From assembly GCA_009777685.1 (NCBI GenBank), contig WRLJ01000078.1, positions 1-7,079 of the forward strand: 7,079 bases of DNA, read 5' to 3'. The translations under genes were made by a program, and so were the position numbers. Position 1 is the stretch's first letter. Each line of letters opens with the position of its first letter. This document shows positions 4,787 through 7,079 of this stretch, piece by piece. This stretch comes from Oscillospiraceae bacterium. GTDB taxonomy: Bacteria > Bacillota > Clostridia > Oscillospirales > UBA929. The notes beneath the pieces are model-generated. The model ran no database searches. It worked only from the letters and a program-made list of their open reading frames with translations, and was not told the origin of the DNA.

Positions 4787-5464
4787 TTATTTTGTCACGA
4801 AATCCAAAACTTCCTTCAGCCGCTGGGCTTCGCTCTCGACCGCGAGGAACTGGCGCTTATGGAGATTTTTCCGTTCGGCGATCTGTTCCTTGATATGCTC
4901 GATTTTCTGGGTCAGCGCCTCGATCTCGGCGGTGTTGGCGGCGACCAGGTCGTCGGTGCGCCCGGCGAAGGACGCGGAGTATTCATTGAGCTTTGTCACG
5001 CGGTCGATGCCGTCGTTGAGCAGACGGTCGTAATCAAAGCCGGAGGCCGAGACAATCTTCAGCACGATGGACCGGCGCATCTCCGCCGGCAGGGAGTCGG
5101 GCAGGGTGGCGATGTACTCCTCCAGCAGGAAGATGGTATCCACTCCGCAGAGCGGCATCCCGTACATGCGGTAGATATCGCCGATGTCGGCAAAGTTATC
5201 CCTGTCCGACGAGGGGCCGGCGGAACCGGCGGCCGCGGCGCCCCAGTAGTCCGGGCTTTCCCCGCCCGGCGTCCCGTCCGGCGGCGGGGAGAGGCTGTCC
5301 TCGTCAAAAAAGCGGCGCAAAACCTCCGCTTCCGCCTCCGCGGCATCCCGGATTTCAGGCTCGCCGGAGTCCTCACGAAGCTCCTCGTCCGGCTCTATCG
5401 GCTCCGCGAGACCTCTTCTGGCCAGCATATCAAATATGCGGCTGCTATCCTTTTTTGGCGACAA
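4787..5464 (-). CDS. Hypothetical coiled-coil protein
   Basis: I do not recognise a characterised family. The N-terminal 75 residues are acidic and low in complexity (many Glu, Asp and Pro), then a Gly/Ala/Ser-rich stretch leads to a compact region at about 92–150 (numbered from TTG) with DIYRMYGMPLCGVDTIFLLE and LPDSLPAEMRRSIVLKIVSASG. From about 155 to the end the sequence is charged and helical, with a probable coiled coil at about 175–222. No signal peptide or membrane segment is visible, so it should be cytoplasmic. The start is decided by the ribosome binding site: GGGAGG (5478–5473) is 8 bases before a TTG at 5464. The GTG at 5473 shares its first base with that motif and cannot use it. 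The mature call is 225 residues. It has its own strong promoter, and the OmpA-like gene follows 128 bases downstream on the same strand. Confidence 0.8.
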   Translation of the reverse strand: MSPKKDSSRIFDMLARRGLAEPIEPDEELREDSGEPEIRDAAEAEAEVLRRFFDEDSLSPPPDGTPGGESPDYWGAAAAGSAGPSSDRDNFADIGDIYRMYGMPLCGVDTIFLLEEYIATLPDSLPAEMRRSIVLKIVSASGFDYDRLLNDGIDRVTKLNEYSASFAGRTDDLVAANTAEIEALTQKIEHIKEQIAERKNLHKRQFLAVESEAQRLKEVLDFVTK

Positions 5465-5505
5465 AGGACGCACCTCCCAAGGGTGTTCTAATACGCGTTC
5501 ATCTT

Positions 5506-5534
5506 ATCTTACCGAAACTTATGTCATTTGTCAA
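5506..5534 (-). promoter_or_regulatory. Strong sigma-A-type promoter of the coiled-coil gene
   Basis: On the minus strand a consensus TTGACA (5534–5529) is separated by 17 bases from TAAGAT (5511–5506), about 40 bases before the TTG start. The -35 box lies inside the 13-base inverted repeat CATTTGTCAAATG (5525–5537), a possible operator, although the core symmetry comes partly from the -35 sequence itself. Confidence 0.75.
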
Positions 5535-5570
5535 ATGTTTTCGTGAAAAAAGTTGTTTTGTCTACCTGAT

Positions 5571-5599
5571 TTGCGTTTCCGGCCTTCCCGTGGTATAAT
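5571..5599 (+). promoter_or_regulatory. Sigma-A-type promoter of the guanylate kinase-like gene
   Basis: TTGCGT (5571–5576) and a perfect TATAAT (5594–5599) are 17 bases apart, pointing right. The -10 and following bases match the repeated promoter core seen twice before the DUF1385 gene. The transcript would carry a GC-rich leader of roughly 110 bases before the GTG at 5715. Confidence 0.7.
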
Positions 5600-5714
5600 A
5601 GCGCCTGCGGCGGAAGCGCGCGTCAAGGGGCCATTTACAGGCTCCGTTCGCGCCCGGCGCGCGGAAAGCGCCCGCCTCCCCGCGTCCCATTTTCTGCCTG
5701 AACGGAGGCGGCCT

Positions 5715-6296
5715 GTGTACAGGATATTTTGTCTTGCCGGAAAAAGCGGCACGGGCAAGGATACGTTGTCCGAGGCTTTGCTGCGCGCACCGGAGCTGAA
5801 GCTGGCCCGTCTGGTTTTGCATACCACCCGCCCGCGCCGCCCCAATGAAACGGACGGCGAAAGCTATCATTTCCTCTCCCCGGGCGCGCTGGAGGCCCTG
5901 ATCGCCGAACGCGGCCTGGTGGAGCGGCGCGACTACCACACCGCGCTGGGCCTGTGGAGCTACTGCACGCTGCCCGACGGCGGGCCGGTAACGTCCCATC
6001 GCCTGGCCGTCACGCCGCTACCCGCGCTGGCGGCCTACCGCGCGCATTTCGGCGCGGAGTCTGTGGTTCCGCTGTACATCGAGGTCCCGGACGGGCAACG
6101 GCTCCTGCGGGCCGCCGAGCGCGAGGCTTTGTCCGGACAGCCCTGCTACGCCGAGGTCTGCCGCCGCTATCTGGCCGACGAAGAGGATTTCAGCGCGGAG
6201 AAGCTGAGCGCCTGCGGGATCGGGCGGGTCTTCGTGAACGGGGCTTTGGACGTATGCGTAAACGAATTGACGGAATATATCGCTCAGTATATATAA
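5715..6296 (+). CDS. Guanylate kinase-like P-loop protein
   Basis: The 193-residue protein resembles guanylate kinase, which makes GDP from GMP and ATP. The P-loop GKSGTGKDT is at 9–17. HTTRPRR (36–42) corresponds to the GMP-binding TTRxPR motif, and GESYHFLSPGALEALI (48–63) to the conserved Y-F-containing segment. VERRDYHTALGLWSY (69–83) replaces the usual LExAxxxGxxYGT, so the nucleotide-monophosphate site is altered. A shortened lid and C-terminus follow (YLADEEDFS, then VFVNGALD, like the VVND motif). It is therefore probably a divergent paralogue rather than the housekeeping Gmk, and its substrate is uncertain. The start is GTG 5715, with GGAGG 6 bases upstream. The frame is open upstream but has no ribosome binding site and crosses the promoter. 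The SWIM gene follows 33 bases later and is probably in the same operon. Confidence 0.82.
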   Translation: MYRIFCLAGKSGTGKDTLSEALLRAPELKLARLVLHTTRPRRPNETDGESYHFLSPGALEALIAERGLVERRDYHTALGLWSYCTLPDGGPVTSHRLAVTPLPALAAYRAHFGAESVVPLYIEVPDGQRLLRAAEREALSGQPCYAEVCRRYLADEEDFSAEKLSACGIGRVFVNGALDVCVNELTEYIAQYI

Positions 6297-6329
6297 GATG
6301 ACATGGACCGCGACGGAGGGTGGACAACG

Positions 6330-7079
6330 GTGAAAATCACGGACGAGTGGGTGCGGGCGGTCGCGCCGAACGCGGCGGCGGTGCGCAACGGGATCGCCCT
6401 CGCGGGGCGTTTCTCCTCTCTGCGCGTCTCTCCGGACAGCGCCCTGCTGTACGGGGAGTTTCAGGGCAGCGGGGCCGTGCCGTACACGGTTCAGGCCGAC
6501 CTGAGCGTTCCGGAGTCGCCGGTGTTTCTCTGCTCCTGCCCGTCGCGCCAGCGCCCCTGCAAGCATGTACTGGGTCTGCTGCTGGACTTTCGCGCCTCGC
6601 CGGAACGCTTTGCGTCCGGCCCCGTGCCGGAGGGCGCGCCCCCGCGCCGCCCTCATGCCGCCCAGAAACGCGAAACGGCGCAGATGACCTTTTCCCTCGG
6701 CGAGGCCGTTCCCGCCGCCGCTTCCGGAGAACGCGCGGCCCTGCGGGCGGAGGGAGCGGAGCTTGCCCTGCGGATGGCGCTCTCGCTGGCCGGGGAGGGT
6801 CTAGGCGCGCAGGACGCGGGAACGCTGGCCCGTCTCCGCGCCCGGACCCGGTCGCTGGGCCATTACCGCGTTCCCGGCATCCAGGCCGCGTTCGCGCGGA
6901 TTCTGCGGATTCTGGGCGAAAGCCCGGAGCGCGCGTTTGAGGAATTATCCGTTTTCCACCTGCTCTGCGCGAGAGCCAGAGCCTATTACACGCGCAGAGC
7001 CAGCGCGCGTGAACCCCTGGACGCCGCGCTGGAGACATGGTGCGGGCGCGTCTGGCACAGCACGGAGCTGTCGCGCATG
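6330..7079 (+). CDS. SWIM zinc-finger domain protein (partial, C-terminus beyond window)
   Basis: The frame stays open for exactly 250 codons to the right edge. The SWIM signature CxCx(n)CxH is present as CSCPSRQRPCKH at about residues 68–79, with Cys68, Cys70, Cys77 and His79 as the zinc ligands, preceded by the usual short beta-strand region (YTVQADL…VFLC). SWIM domains mediate nucleic-acid or protein contacts. After an Arg/Pro-rich linker (about 88–115) the rest is alpha-helical and Ala/Arg/Leu-rich, with no other domain I recognise. The GTG at 6330 has GGAGGG nine bases upstream. The 33-base gap from the kinase-like gene suggests co-transcription. Some bacterial SWIM proteins are encoded beside MoxR ATPase and VWA genes; whether that holds here lies beyond the window. 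Confidence 0.87.
   Translation, partial: MKITDEWVRAVAPNAAAVRNGIALAGRFSSLRVSPDSALLYGEFQGSGAVPYTVQADLSVPESPVFLCSCPSRQRPCKHVLGLLLDFRASPERFASGPVPEGAPPRRPHAAQKRETAQMTFSLGEAVPAAASGERAALRAEGAELALRMALSLAGEGLGAQDAGTLARLRARTRSLGHYRVPGIQAAFARILRILGESPERAFEELSVFHLLCARARAYYTRRASAREPLDAALETWCGRVWHSTELSRM

Noticed and set aside
5486..5501. Four-codon minus-strand frame upstream of the coiled-coil gene as a leader peptide
   Set aside because: It has no ribosome binding site and no attenuator-like structure or repeated regulatory codons nearby.
6298..6333. Eleven-codon open frame whose TGA overlaps the GTG of the SWIM gene
   Set aside because: It has no ribosome binding site, and the GGAGGG inside it serves the SWIM start.
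6337..7038. Long minus-strand open frame opposite the SWIM gene
   Set aside because: Its Arg/Pro-rich composition is typical of antisense frames in GC-rich genes, and the plus strand carries an intact SWIM motif and ribosome binding site.

Overview
This is a GC-rich stretch of a bacterial chromosome. The complete three-gene spoIIA sporulation operon marks the organism as an endospore former. High GC, the DUF1385–prmC gene pair and GTAGGGG-type palindromic repeats in the non-coding DNA suggest a GC-rich member of the Clostridia, probably gut-associated. That placement is inference; no rRNA or other marker is present.

Layout. (1) 1–1531, minus strand: a DUF1385/YqhQ-type membrane protein gene overlaps by 4 bases the start of prmC, which encodes the methyltransferase that modifies peptide release factors. 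prmC runs off the left edge. (2) 1532–2385: an 854-base non-coding region. Its left part holds two leftward promoters for the DUF1385 gene. Its middle holds REP/MITE-like palindromic repeats and GC-rich hairpins. Its right edge holds the probable spoIIA promoter. (3) 2386–3886, plus strand: spoIIAA, spoIIAB and sigF, each overlapping the next by 4 bases, ending in a perfect palindromic terminator. (4) 3930–5473, minus strand: an anchored protein with a Pro/Thr-rich linker and a divergent OmpA-like domain, and upstream of it a coiled-coil protein of unknown function behind a strong sigma-A-type promoter. (5) 5571–7079, plus strand: a guanylate kinase-like P-loop protein followed 33 bases later by a SWIM zinc-finger protein that runs off the right edge.

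How the genes work together: SpoIIAA, SpoIIAB and SigmaF form the partner-switching module that activates forespore transcription. DUF1385–prmC is a translation-linked housekeeping pair. The two minus-strand genes at 3930–5473 may form an envelope-related pair, and the kinase-like and SWIM genes look co-transcribed, but neither pair has a known joint function.

I found no convincing new defence or mobile system. The points most worth following are a 20-base promoter-core element found three times in front of two unrelated genes, a perfect palindrome just before the TTG start of sigF, the two uncharacterised minus-strand genes, and the repeat-filled intergenic region.
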